From Talinum fruticosum (Eukaryota; Streptophyta; Magnoliopsida; Caryophyllales; Talinaceae): a stretch of 64,000 nt of DNA. Under the pieces are notes generated by a model, which saw nothing but the letters and a program-made list of their open reading frames with translations, was not told the origin of the DNA and ran no database searches. Shown here one piece after another: positions 12,886 to 25,539 of the stretch; position 1 is the stretch's first letter; every line of letters starts with the position of its first letter. The translations under genes and the position numbers were made by a program. The stretch is taken from positions 9,376,501-9,440,500 of the forward strand of contig JAITYX010000011.1 of NCBI GenBank assembly GCA_021018815.1, given 5' to 3'.

Positions 12886-14370
12886 ATGACTGCCACTACA
12901 GAAACCTCGATTCCCATCTCAACGGTGGTGAATGATAAGCCTGTGACGTTTTCTCCCCTCGTCACTCCTTTGTCACCGCATACCTTATCTCAGCCATCAA
13001 TCCCTTCTCTGCCGCCCCCAACCTGGTCTCAGTCATTGGTCCCCTCTCTCACGCTGTAGACCTCCTTCTCTTTACTACCGCCACCTCCGCTGCGCTTAGC
13101 CTCCTTCACGCTGCTACTGATGGCGTCTCCTGGCGCCCCTTCTTTTGGGTCGGGCTTCGTTGACCCTTTTGATGGTAGTTTTGCCCCTCCGGCAGCGCCT
13201 CCCCCCGGTCAACGACCTACCGTGGTCCATGTCGTCACTCTAGCCGCTTGCTGGCGTCCTGTTCTTGCCGGGAAATTCGTGGATGGCTAACATCACAAAT
13301 TATATGACCACGGTCTTGACATCCGTTGATGATTATTTGTTGTGGCGAACATAGTTTTCATTATTTACCATCATGCATCAGTTGCAATGCATGTTGGACG
13401 GATCCATCCCCGCACCAGCCGCCAGTACACTTGTCTCGCCTGGATGTCATCTAGCCAATCCGGCTCATTCTTATTGCAGATTTTTGCTACCATCTTTAAA
13501 GATAGTTTGACTGATAGCAGTACTATCAATGACTTACCTACTATTAATAATGCACTTCCTATTTGGCAACATCTAGTGTCTCGTTTCAATACTACTAGTT
13601 TGGCCCGATCACAATCCTTAAAAGTGCGTGCTTACTCAAGTATCTAAAGGTGATGATCATTCTATGGATGACTATATGAGACAAATAAAGCGTATTGTTG
13701 ACGCATTGGCTGCTATCCAGTCTGTTAGTGATTTAGAGTTGATTCAGTTTACAACAGCAGGTCGCCTACTGCTGAGTACAATAGTTTTATTATTGCATAT
13801 TCTATGTCTGGAGTACCTTCCTTTGATGATCTGAGGACCAAGCTAATATTTTACTAGCAAGACACAAAGCTTTAGAAGAGTCGTGAAACACCTATCCATC
13901 CATAGAGCCTTTGGTCCCTTCCACTACATCGTCAGAGGGCAACAACAAAGGCGGTAATGAGGTAATAATCGCAGTAAGTGTTGCAACAACAAATATGGAG
14001 GCAGTCGCAATACTAACAATTGCGGCAATGGACATTAGAACCAGAACTAGAATCAGAATCAGAATCACAATCGTCAGAATCAGACTCACTCTTCTAGGGG
14101 TATGTCTACTAGTATTGTCTATTGTAATACTGTTGATTCATCATTATCTATTGTCGGCACCTCTAATGTTGTGACTCACTCTTCCTCTGGAGGCACTAAT
14201 CAATATGAAGGGATATTAGGTTCCCATCCTAATACTATCTGTAAGATTAGTCATGCTCCAGGTCATTCTGTTGATGCTTGCCCTAGCCAAGATCATCCAC
14301 GTCAATATGCTACCTTCAGTACTGTCATCAATGCTGGTGAACAAACTTGGTAATCCTGATTCGGCCGCTG
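12886..14370 (+). pseudogene. Degenerate Copia gag
   Basis: An ATG at 12886 opens a Ser/Pro-rich start (MTATTETSIPIS) that soon hits a stop. Further on, other frames give DDYLLWRT followed by a stop, then MHQLQCMLDGSIPAP, which matches the Copia gag core (UBN2-like). The segment near 13640-13720 (DDHSMDDYMRQIKRIVDALA) continues that domain. A zinc knuckle is not clearly preserved. Several frameshifts make it non-functional. Confidence 0.7.
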
Positions 14371-14399
14371 CCTCTCACATGACTCTGATGATACTCCTA

Positions 14400-14815
14400 A
14401 TCTTATCTCCTGGCATTCCAAAAAGCAACCCCTGGCATTCCAAAAGCAACCCACGGTTTAAAATCATCTACGGAAGTTGAGTATCGTTATTGGTTGCACT
14501 GTTGTTGAAACAATTTGGATTCGTAAGCTGTTGATGGATCTTGGCATCCTCCTCCACGATCTTGTCCGTGATTTTGTGCGTCTATATTGTGACAACGTCA
14601 GTGCCACATATATGACTACCCATCTTGTTTGGTATGATCTAGCAAGCAATCATACAAGCACATTGTTGTGGACTATCATTTTGTTCGTGAGAGAATCGTT
14701 TATGGTGATTTGGTTGTTCGTTATATTCGTACTAAGATTATTGATATTTTCATTACGAAGTTGCCTTCCCAACAATTTCTCTATCTTAAATTGTACGTGC
14801 ATCCACCCAATCAAA
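14400..14815 (+). pseudogene. Copia RNase H remnant
   Basis: Broken-frame translation gives SWHSKKQP, then STEVEYR, TIWIRKLLMDLGI, YCDNVSATYMTTHLVW, DYHFVRERIVYGDLVV and HPPNQIEGAYK. This is the usual C-terminus of Copia polyproteins. A short direct repeat (CCTGGCATTCCAAAA, twice near 14409-14450) sits at the gag/RNase H junction and may mark the deletion. Confidence 0.8.
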
Positions 14816-14827
14816 TTGAGGGGGCAT

Positions 14828-14933
14828 ATAAAGTGATATAATGTAATTTTATACTCGTTTAATATTCAAGTATGTATAGAACGTTAGAGGCTCCCAAATT
14901 CGTGAGCACGCTCCTTTGCCTAAATTCTTCACA
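14828..14933 (+). repeat. 3' LTR of the Copia element
   Basis: It follows the polypurine tract and ends TTCTTCACA at 14933, matching the 5' LTR end. Confidence 0.7.
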
Positions 14934-15531
14934 AGCATGAAACATATTTCCTTCTCTCTCGTCCCCCTCCCCCTCCCCACGAGCCAACCTCTGGTCCCAC
15001 TCTATAGGATTCCAGATTTCTTTTAGAAAAACAACGGTAGGAAACTAGGATACAACTGAGCAAACAATTAAATGCTGTGAGCGCTTCTGATTCCAACAAG
15101 TTAGTCATGTCCATACATTTAAACTTTACGATGTGAAGTACATCAAATATGCAACGGTGTTCAACCTGTTTGCTTATGAACACCGAAGCAACAACAAGAA
15201 CACCGAAAAATTTATTAGAAAGCGCAAAACTGTCAACGCTTATCTCATATCATTTCAATCATACCATAGATGCCCCTGGCCGTTGTGGTTTCTACAAAAT
15301 ATCAGGAGCACAATCAATCAGCAGTGTTACTCTCATAGATTTACAGCTCAAATACGAACTATCCTTCCACCAGCCCGAGATCAACCCCTGCACAGCTCCG
15401 AAACAACCCCCCCAAGAATATAACAAACTTTTCAAGATTAACAGAAAAGGAAAAAATAATTTTCAGAAAATATAACACCAGATCTGAATATTTTGAAAAA
15501 TCTTGATGACATTCACACTTTTTAGTGATAA
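14934..15531. other. Spacer between Copia element and CNGC-B 3' end
   Basis: About 600 bp without a recognisable gene. The right part should include the CNGC-B 3'UTR. Two overlapping open frames at 15133-15475 show no known domain. Confidence 0.5.
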
Positions 15532-18500
15532 TTAGTAATCATTTAACTCCTCAGAGAAATCAGGCTCTTCAGGTTTCGCCAATATGGGCAAAGGCAACTC
15601 AACACTTTTTCTCTTTATCGCACCTTTCCTGGTATTCATGGCAAATCTTTTTGCCAATATTGTGACTCCTAAATTCTGCATTGCTTGAGAAGAATTTGAC
15701 TTTTTCCCATTTGTTTCCTGCTCTTGTGTGGGTTCTTCATCCATCTTCTCATCCCCAGCAACAGAAAGTGAGCCTGAGGATGATTTGGATAATGATTCTT
15801 TCGAGGTCAAGCTTTGTGTCATTTTCTTTCGCTTATATCTTCGCCAAGCAGCTTGAATATAGCATGCTCCCCACGTTCTCCAATGATGAGAGTATAAACG
15901 AAAGGTATGCTGTAACTTTCTACTATGCAGTCGCCTAAACTGGTTAGCAACAAATTTGAGATCCTCTGCTTGCAGTGCAAAGGCTTCTACTTCCTCAAGT
16001 GTTCGAACTGTTCTTGTAGATGAGGGAAGTGTAGTAGCTTTTGGGACCAATGCCCAAGCAAGCAGCTCCTCACCACAAAAGTCGCCCGGCCTCAAAGTAA
16101 TTGAATTGAAAAACCCTGATCGCCCTCCATCTGTTGTTGAACTTTCTAACTTACCGCGTATAATAAACAGCATCTCAGTTACTGGATCGCCTTCGCGAAC
16201 AATGTAGGTACCCTTAGTACAGAGAGACGATTTTAGGCGCTCGCATATGGCATCCAGTAGCTGACCGTCCATTTGTGCAAAAAAAGGAACCTGCATTTCA
16301 ATGTCACCCAGTCAGAGATAGCTTAAGTGAGGCAGGAGCTTCCTGGAAAAATAAACATAAAATAGTCGCTTGAAACTTATGGACTCAATTGTTCCAATAT
16401 TAAACTGTCATCTTACGGTATGCAAAAATATTGCTGAGAAAACACTCGCTCTCTTTTCTGTCGTCCCTCTGTGATGGCAGGACCACAAAGGCATTTAAAA
16501 AGTTTCACAATAAACAAAGGAGTTCAGATGATATGATTCTGAGCAACTATAGATTCTCAACAGTCAATTAAACGCTGTGGCTTATAAAATGTTGGTCGGA
16601 TTACCTTATGGTTAGATTATATCATACCAGAAGCATGAACTTCTATGCTTTTTAACCTATTATGTAATTTCTAATTGCTTTGGAGCATGAAGACTGAAGT
16701 GAAATGGATAAAAAAAACAAAAACAAAAAAAAGGAAGATATTTGCTGTCATCTATCTGCATCTATCTAAATCAAGATGACTGAGAAGTAAAAGCTGAGTT
16801 CAGTACTAGTTTGCATCACAATAACAGAAAGAACATAGAAAATGGCCCTAATATCAAGTTGACATGGAACTGTGTCCAACATGTTATGCGGCTCTCTATT
16901 GCAATTTACAAGGTCATATATCTTCAGTAAAAGGACTCCTGCAAAATCTTGCCAACACATAAGATGAAACACAACTATAATAATAGGAAAGGTCGCGTCC
17001 TCTAATAAACATATCATCGCAATACTAAATACTAGAAAGCAAAAGGCAATATGATTCAAGATGAAGCTGATCCTCTCTACTAAGATGGACCACTGATTGA
17101 TCTCATATCATATGCACCAGGCAGTCAATGCTTACTAGGAGTCTGTATTAGAGGACTATCCGTATAGGGAGGGCTATTTTTTCCAACTCATTCATAGTAG
17201 TGCCTATCATTTGATGACCTTCCTGAACAATTTGGCAAGCAAAAGAATCCAAACAAGGATGAATGCCCCACCGACACCAATTCTGCAGGGATGATATCAT
17301 TCACGAAGTGTAGCTACAAAATGACTAGAATTATTATAGCAGAAGGGCTTACTCGTCGAACAAGATCCAAGCATAGGTGCCTTTGGATATCTCTGCGAAG
17401 ATCTTTTGGCAAGGAATGCAGGATTGCTCCTTCATCAACTCCCCGTGTTGTGAGCCACTGGTATTGAAGAAACTGTGTAACTCTTTCTCGCAAATTTTGT
17501 GGGAGCTGACGATGCGTCATCCACTTCTCAGTATCACGACGCTTAAGCCTCCATTCTTCAAGCCTCAAAGCAGCAGATTGCAAATATGCCTACTAGTTCA
17601 AAATTTTGAGAAAAAGGTAAATAACCAAAAAACTATGACGTACATGGACGGATTGTATGCTACAGAAATTTGCAAATATTGATGAGCTTTAGGAAAATGG
17701 TAAAGTAGCCAAAAAGTAAAAATAACAAATGTAAAGTTGCATGAAATATGCATAGATGTTAACCTCCCAGGCCTTAACATGATGGTAACCACATCGTGTG
17801 CTATCCTAATTAGTTGAAAAACAAAAAGGAAGCAAGAGATTCCAAAGTGGAAAAGGAAAGGAAAAAGAAAATGTCAAAAGATTTTGATGATGCAAATAAT
17901 GTTATAAATCAAATAAACAGATGCCAATAATATCATATCTGCTACAGTATTTTACCTCCATATTTCCAATTAAGTGAGCAAATATAACCAATCCAATAAT
18001 GGCTATAAGGATGCAAAACAAAGTTTCCCATATGTATGTGCTCGTAGATAGATTCTGACCATAAGAACTGCAAAATAAGAAGCATATTAATTGAAGTTGC
18101 AGATCAAGAAGATTATTAGATCAAATAATAGGTATTTGGCGCTAAAATTGGAACCCAATTGCAAGGCAAAGACTGCACTTCAATACTTCATTGATAGATC
18201 TATACCATTGTATAATTCAACAACCCATCTGATGAAGCAAGTTTAGGGACTCAATTTGATGGTTCTAAGGCCATAAAGTCCAAAAGAACAAAAACAAAAC
18301 TTCATATATTGAAGCTCATTTGTGTTCCTCACTAGCCTAATTAAAAATGATGAAAAGAATAGTTGAGCCACCTTGGCAAAATTATCAGCCTCACATTTGG
18401 AGAAAATATCAATGATTAAACATTTTAGCGAAAATACGGGTCTCACTTTTGTGATACATATACCTCTGCCTTGTACTTTTGCTCAAATGTATCACTCATA

Positions 18501-21500
18501 AGTTTTAATTTACACTATATTTGGATAGCATAGAGAGGATAGGAAGGGAAGCCAAGGAGGTCAAGGTAAGGAAGGTAATTTATGTTCACCTTTATATATA
18601 ATAGAAGGGGAAATGGGAAATGACTCACAAAAATCACCTGTTCACTTCAATTCCCTCTCCAAATTTTTTTTTTTTGGGGGGGTTAAAGTGAAAATAAGGG
18701 TATCGGTGAATTGAAGTGAAATAATCCCCTGTTCTCCCTTTCTAAGAGTAATAGGAGATAAGCAACCCTTTTTCCCTTCTCCTACCTCTCCCACCAGTTC
18801 AAACATATTATAATGATACTTTGACACTGTGATGATTAACTTATGAAATCTATCTCTCCCACACATACAACACTTGGGAAGAGTTCTAAGATGAACAAAT
18901 ATAGCATCTTTGCCTCGAGTGAGGTGCGTCTAAGGTACACTTCTTCGTGCATCACTATGCCTAGATTATGTGCGGGGCCACACTTATAGGCATGTTTTTA
19001 AAACAAAGAATACAACACACCAAAACGGTGTAGGTAGAACCCTAAAACATTTTGAGGGGTTGGGAAGAGCATATAGTCATCATTTACAACTTCTCGCATA
19101 TTCCAAAATCCCCTACACTATAACTGATAGACTTCATTTTGGAGGTGACTAGATGCTTTGACCATCTACTTATGAAACCTTCTAAGATGTTCTTAATGGT
19201 CATATAAACAATTTCATTGCAATAATTGGTTCATTGGCACTATCTTCTTAATTTTGAAGCGGGATACAACAGCACCATAAAAACAAGCATTATGATGGCG
19301 TATAACACCCTCTGAACTACCCAGAAATAACCTAAAATATTGAAGAAGATTCTGACAGTTCAGTAAGAGCAAATATTCACCATTTGACATCTTATTCAAT
19401 ATTTTTCAGAATTCTTGAAAATTGTTTGTACCGACCTTCATTTTAAGGTTCTAAGGGATAATGATCACTGTAACTCTCAAACCTATCAGGATATTCTAAA
19501 TATTCCTCTAAACAATTTCATGACCACACTAGCTTTATGGGCATTTGGAATCCCTTTTATAGGTTTCAGGACGTGATTCTAGAATGTCATAAAGAGAAGC
19601 AGTCTGATGACTTATAATACCCTCTAAATGATCCAAAACACTCATAAGATATGATCATAGAACATTGTTAGGGATCAAGAGGAGCACATAGTCAACAACT
19701 TCTCAGATAGTCCAATATTTTACTTAAAACCCCAAAGAACAGGTGTAAAGACATTCATTTTAGGGTTGCCAAGAGACTTTAGCCACTGCACCTACTAATC
19801 CGCTAAGGACAAACTAAATATCCCTCCAAAACAATTTCAAATCAGGATGATGGCTTCACCGGCGCCATCTTGTAGATTTTAAAACATGACTCTGAAGTGT
19901 CAAAAAGAAGGTGCCACTTATAGATATGACTTCAAATTGTCAAAAGAATAGGCATTCTGGTGGCATAAGTATACTCGAAACTATCTAGCATAGTCTTTAA
20001 AACACCCTAAAAAACCTTCTGAGTTGCTGGTGGAGGGAGCATGCATGTTATCCGAGATGCCAGAAATTAAGGATAATAGCCTTCATTTCACTGGTCCGAA
20101 GTTTGAGGCTCTAATCGCCCTAACTTTGGATTATGATAGTATTGATAATGCGTGATCAATTTGCAGGTCCAAAGCAAAAATGGGGGAAAAGGAAACTCTT
20201 ATTCTACGAGGCCCATAAGAATAATTCAGTCCTAATTATATGAAGAACCACCCAGTTAGAAAAACAACCTTTGTCTACTCTTGGGTTTATATAGTGACCT
20301 ACACTAAGAGGGAGGTTTCCAAATGTTTTCTCTTCTAAACATGCATATAATCATATAATCGTATCAGTACATGTGTTCTCCAAAACATGTATTTGCTACA
20401 TTTATTATTCGTAAGTAAATGGAACATCTTGGGCTTATTATTCATAGAACCACCCATTGATGCAGGCAAACAATACAGACAAAATAGATGCTGCTCTCTC
20501 TTTATTTTATTCACTTTATGATTAGGTTTCCTGTAATTTTCTTCCAATCCATAACCTCTTGGGCTTGGACTAGTCACAATTACATATTTCAGGCAATAGA
20601 TCACAAATGCATGCATGGACTAATCTGCACGATTTTTGTCTTCAGCATATGCGGTAGTTTGTCAACAAAAGAACATCAAAGAATCAAGGCTACATACCAT
20701 TAGTAACAGATGATGTATAGAAGACATTTCACACATGATAGAATGAAAATGGTGTTATAGATAATAACCCGCGCTAGTTAGTTTACAAAATAGATAAAAA
20801 TTGTAAACTAACTACAGCTGGTTCTATTATCTCTAACAAATGGAGCCATACCTCAACTGCTGCAAACCCCACCATAAGCAAAAGAACAGCTTTTGTGTGA
20901 ACCGAGCAGAGACAACGCCTTTTGCCAGTGCATCTTTGAAAATCCCATAGTTAAACGTGCTATTGCCATTGTTAGGATCACAGTTGGAAAACACCGCTGT
21001 CATGCTTGCCCAATTCCTACGACCATCTTCACCCAAAGTACGACAATCCAGGAATCGAATATCACAATCAACTTCATGGCCGCAGGCTGACTTCCAGCAT
21101 GTAGTGTTCCTCTCGATTGACATCAAATACCATGACGCTCCAAGAACCTACAAGACAGAAATCCGGAAGGAAGTACCAACCAATCAGCTTGAATCTTAAT
21201 ACCCAATATTCTCCAACAGTTGTGAACACAAAGATACCAGAAAAGTGAGTAAACGTACATGACTAGCAAGCATGTATAAGAGCAAATTGTAGGCAGCACC
21301 GGCCCAAGCAGTTTGAGCGATCACACCTGTAGCTTTAACGATCTGCTTGCTAAGTGAAAAAATCTGAGACAGCCTGGGAATATATTGAAGCAGAACAACC
21401 AACTCAAGCCAAACAAAGTTGGTTGATGAGCGCATGCTCCTAGATGTTGGTACCACGAACCACATCACAATCTGCCATTTGGTTCAAAATTAATCATCAG

Positions 21501-24500
21501 GCCAATTCTAATTGCTTTTATATAATTGGCCCCAAAATAAACATGCAACCCAAGTGAGGTTCCGACCCACTTTTTTTGTCAATGTTGGACAACCCACTTT
21601 TAGATTATTATACCTGAGGAAGGGGAAGAGCAGCAACAAAATCGACGAAGAAGGAGCCAGAACGAATGTACCTCCGAGCAATCTCTCTCCTGTCAGTGAC
21701 AAGCTCCCCTCTGCCAAACACCCTGGAGCTGGGGGCAACAAAAGCGACCCGGAACTTGAAGAAGACATGTAACATATAAAAGAGATCAGCAAGTGTTCGA
21801 AGAAATGTCACAGTGGCCCCCAAACGCAAATTCCTTCCCATACAAGAAGATGGGTTTCCTCCATGCATTGGCGGCACCAAAACAACAGATGGGAAGTAGA
21901 AGAGGAGAGGATCGACGAAGACGGCGAGCAAAGAGGCCACAAGGAATATCCTGTTCCATACAAGAACCACCTGGCTTGATGGGTCGAGGGTTCTGTCCCA
22001 CCAGGGCTCGTGTTTGCCGCGCCATGGGGTGTCGGAGAAGACTTTGACAATTGGGTACTCGATAAAGTTGCCCAATTTGTCGAAATTGAAGGTTGATAGA
22101 GTGAGATAGTGCTTGTGATTGTATCCAAACGTGGAAATGGTGTCCAGAAAGGGGTTTCTGTTGGGTTTAGGAAGGGTAGGAGATGGCGTGGATGATGACT
22201 GGAAGGCGTTGTCTGCATCCCATGTGCTATCGAAGATGCGATTTCCGTCATTGTAGAAGCTGCTCAATGTATTGATACAGAAGGGAAACTTGTGAGATTC
22301 ACAATAACGGGAATGCACTTCGGTTTGTTTGTTGATATTTTATTTTAATTTTCTAAAACTTTCCTCCCATTTTCAACATTTTTCCCTCTTTAAAAATCTA
22401 CCCCGTATCGTCATACTCCCCCTATGCGATGTTATCAAATTTATAAATTTAGATTTATGGTATCAAATAATTTAAAATTAAAATTTTAAAAATTAAAAAA
22501 ATTGAAAAAAAAAACAACCGATTTCTCCATGTACTAATATTTTTCGTTTTTAAAAATCCACTTCATATTGTTATGATTCTTTTTCTAAAAACAATACTTT
22601 TCATCTTTTCTTAAATACACTATGTCAACCGAATCTATGGATCCATGTCCCTTATACAAACATTACTCGTCCACCATAAATTCGGGACTATAAACCTCAT
22701 AACATGGTACAATAGATAAAGATAGGAATGAAGAACTCCAGCTCCACAAAGGGTTCGCATATTTCTTTAGTTCCTCCTTCAAGACCGATTAATCGTCAAA
22801 AGAGAGTTGCAAATGTTGCGGGATCAAACTCAGAATGTTGATCATATAATTCACAAATATCCACAAGCATTTGCAATTTAGAAATTTTTGACAAAGGGTG
22901 GGATGTTAGTTCCGTAGAGATAATCTCAACAAAGCTTCAATGGACACAAATTGGGAGACAAAATTCTTATTGACTCTTTGGTACTTAAGGAAATGGAGAA
23001 ATTCCCATTGTTTTGAATCGAAGATTTAGTGCCTAGAAACATAGGGGAGTTTCTTTTACTAAAATTTGAAGAAAATTTAAAGGCTCTGCAAGACGATATC
23101 ATGAGATCTATAGCTATTATTCCCCAAAAACGAAGACCCTGCTTGTAAGAGGATGAGTTCTTAGAGGGGATAAACGAGAGTGGCTTGGTGGATTTGCAAA
23201 GAATTTTGGTTGGTGCTCCTCGGTAATGGCTAAACTAAAAGCGGCTCGGCGAGGACTAACGGTGGCTCAAAATTTGGGTATCAATCGGGTATGGCTTCAA
23301 CTAAACTCAATTTTGGTTGTTGGGATGCTCCGAATAAGTAACGAGTGAGGCTCACAATTAATTCCAGTATTGATGCAATGTAAAATGCTCGCTAAGGAAA
23401 TATACTTGGAAATAAAGATCACTCACTATTACAAGAAAGGGAATCAAGTTACATAATTTGGATTCAACTATGAACTTAGGTTATCACTTTATTCAATCTC
23501 CACTTAGGGACATTAGTGAGTAGCTTTTTACGGATAATGTAAGTGGAGATTGGTCCAAATTTATTCGAAAATAATAATGTATTTTAGGAGTTTAGCGCTT
23601 CTTCCGCTTCAAAAAACACGACAAGGTTGTAGCCTCGATTAACATGTTGTGATTGTGTTTTGCAAATAGGGTTATAGCTCGATTGGCAACGCAACTCGAT
23701 TATCCTTAGTTCGATTCTCTGAATCCCCGGAGAGCATATTTTTTATAACTGAAAAATTATGTTTGGTCATGCCAATCTTATTGGGTACCCTAGAAATAGG
23801 CCTCAATAAGAATGACCTATCAATAAAGGATATGTTATTTTTTCATTTATCATAAGTTATTTATTATAAATTGGTGTTAATTAATGTGTACGAGTGCTGA
23901 ATATAAGAAAATTTGAACTATAAAATAACTAATGCAGTAATTAAAATTCAATTAGGGAGGGGGAAGTATTATAGTGACTGAATTAATCATTTGGAAATTG
24001 GAATAATGGGCAAAGGGACTGGAATAAAAACTCATATAATGTTTTTTTAAATATAATAATAATAATATAATACAAATAAATTTATAATTGTATTAATATT
24101 AATTCATTTAATTATACGAGAGCATTATAATACAAAAACTATTTTGTAATTATGATTACCTAGAAGTAAGTAATTATACTTGCGATACAAGCTTTATTGC
24201 AAACTTGCAATGTAATTATGAGTTTAAATAGCATGACTCTATAAGTAAGACACTTTTTAGAACGCAGTCTTGAGAATTGTAAGCAAAACATGTTTGGTGA
24301 CATTTTTTTTTTGTAGTATTGACAAAAATCTCGTTTGATATCTAAAATTTGTTCGATTTGAAAAAATAGGATATGATCATAAATATTCCACCTAAAGTTT
24401 AAATCAATCCGAGCATAAGATTTTATCTTTTTACTCTCCATACCCTATTTTGGCTCGGAGTTAAAACATTGTGCTGATCCGTCAACTTAATCATATTTTC

Positions 24501-25386
24501 AAATGTATTCATCACTTATCAACGAGTAATCAACATTGATTAGTACTGATCAAGCACAGATCAACAAATCACTTATAATAAGTTAAAAAGAATAAGTTCT
24601 AAGTAAGTGAACAAATAATGCCAAAACATGAAAAAGTAAAAAGTAGGGTATTGAGTCAATCTAAACCAATCTATAAAAATATGGGTATAATATTATCTTT
24701 ATTTAATATTTTATTTACAACGAAATTCAATATACTTTTCAATTTTGAAAGGATTGTGTTATCTCTTCTTTTCTGAGACCAATAGAAGTGAATAGGTTTT
24801 GAACTTAAGAATTGAATTTTTTAAGAAAATTTTTGGGATGAGAGTAGGCATTAAGTTTAATAAATATTATGTTCCATTGTATTTTAACATTTTAAGCGAA
24901 TAAATAACATTTCTGCTTTATCTTTTAAATCAAAGTAGATAACGCTTTCTATCGAAACAAAATGTTTCCTCTATTCGGGAAACATACATGGGTTATATAC
25001 AAACTTCGGGGAACACACAAAGCAATAGAATCTATCGTGCTACAAAACCTCTTAAGATTCTCATTGCGTTTTTCGGTTCATATGACGTAGAAAATAACCT
25101 GAATGAAAATTGGGACCCCAAGTCTTGAGAGAATATGTCTGTAGTCATTGACCCATACACAGAGCTCATGGATGTTGTGTATATCAAAAGGATTCACAAG
25201 ATCTCAACTCAAGCACATAAACATGATCAAAGTTCAATCCTCCAGTCAGCGATATGGATATGGAATTGGCTAGAAAGAAACTCATGGCATGGCGACTACG
25301 AGTACAAATAGAAACTAACAAAAATTAAAACAAGTGCAAGCAAACCAAAGTTACCTCACTCTTGCTTGTTTCTTAGGCTCCTCCAT
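15532..25386 (-). CDS. CNGC: CNGC-B: group III cyclic-nucleotide-gated channel, intact
   Basis: Tandem paralogue of CNGC-A, with an intact 764-residue reading frame. Coding exons 5' to 3': 25355-25386, 21614-22259, 21259-21471, 20852-21147, 17956-18067, 17353-17589, 15532-16290; all GT-AG. Exon 1 encodes MEEPKKQARV and joins SFYNDGNRIF, exactly parallel to CNGC-A; the ATG at 22318 inside the apparent long frame is intronic. S1 is about residues 110-134 (WNRIFLVASLLAVFVDPLLF). The S4-S5 exon carries TAWAGAAYNLLLYMLASH. The pore filter is LSSYGQNL and S6 ends LIGNME. Residues 434-512 form the C-linker. The CNBD follows, with LRPGDFCGEELLAWAL at 578-593, and an IQ motif IQAAWRR near 658. The tail ends KPEEPDFSEELNDY. 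It is probably a Ca2+-permeable plasma-membrane channel subunit. Introns 1 (3.1 kb) and 4 (2.8 kb) are long. Group III is sure; which of CNGC14/16/17/18 is not. Confidence 0.93.
18950..20110. repeat. Degenerate ~305-330 bp tandem repeat array in CNGC-B intron 4
   Basis: Three markers recur in the same order. CTTCATTTT-type text is at 19132, 19436, 19753 and 20081. AACAATTTCA is at about 19209, 19514 and 19832. GCATTATGATGGC, GCAGTCTGATGAC and GCATTCTGGTGGC are at about 19287, 19600 and 19952. A fourth marker, GAGCATATAGTCA or GAGCACATAGTCA, is at 19067 and 19685. Together they give about 3.6 diverged copies of a ~315 bp unit. No coding potential is seen. Confidence 0.75.
22260..25354 (-). other. 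Intron 1 of CNGC-B (3.1 kb)
   Basis: The intron is bounded by donor AG/GTAACT at 25354 and acceptor TTGAGCAG at 22260. It contains a plus-strand LINE RNase H fragment (23181-23452) and a weak tRNA-like stretch (about 23660-23730). The rest is AT-rich and unremarkable. Confidence 0.75.
23181..23452 (+). mobile_element. LINE RNase H fragment inside CNGC-B intron 1
   Basis: One frame reads WLGGFAKNFGW, then KAARRGLTVAQNLGI, VWLQLNSILVVGML, one stop, then MQCKMLAKE and ITHYYKKGNQV. This is the C-terminal RNase H-like domain of plant LINE ORF2. It opposes the host gene in orientation. Confidence 0.85.
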
Positions 25387-25524
25387 TGAAACCAAAGACC
25401 GAGTTCATAACATAATTTGATATAGAAACGAGGAATCTCGAAATTGATCCTCAAACTCAAGCTTCCTGACGGATACAAGAACGAATTTCACGTTTGGGAT
25501 TGGGAGGGCGAGAGGGGGAGGGGG

Positions 25525-25536
25525 ATTTATATATAT
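25525..25536 (-). promoter_or_regulatory. Candidate TATA box of CNGC-B
   Basis: On the minus strand the text is ATATATATAAAT, about 140 bp upstream of the exon 1 ATG, a plausible distance once a short 5'UTR is allowed. It is followed by a C/T-rich stretch, common near plant transcription starts. Confidence 0.45.
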
Positions 25537-25539
25537 GTA

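Larger units (their letters stand above)
12640..14933 (+). mobile_element. Copia LTR retrotransposon with deleted centre
   Basis: Two ~106 bp LTR-like ends (about 12640-12745 and 14828-14933) share TGTAATTTTAT, TTCAAGTAT and the terminal TTGCCTAAATTCTTCACA or CTGCCTAAATTCTTCACA. The left LTR is followed at once by TGGTATTAGAGAGCC, a degenerate initiator-Met tRNA primer site. The right LTR is preceded by the purine tract AAATTGAGGGGG (14813-14824). Inside, gag-like sequence runs straight into the RNase H C-terminus. Protease, integrase and reverse transcriptase are missing, so the element cannot move by itself. No convincing target duplication was found, so the outer LTR borders are approximate. 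Confidence 0.85.

Noticed and set aside
21608..22318. ATG at 22318 as the start of CNGC-B
   Set aside because: It lies upstream of a good acceptor (TTGAGCAG), encodes no CNGC-like text before SFYND, and a better exon 1 exists at 25355-25386.
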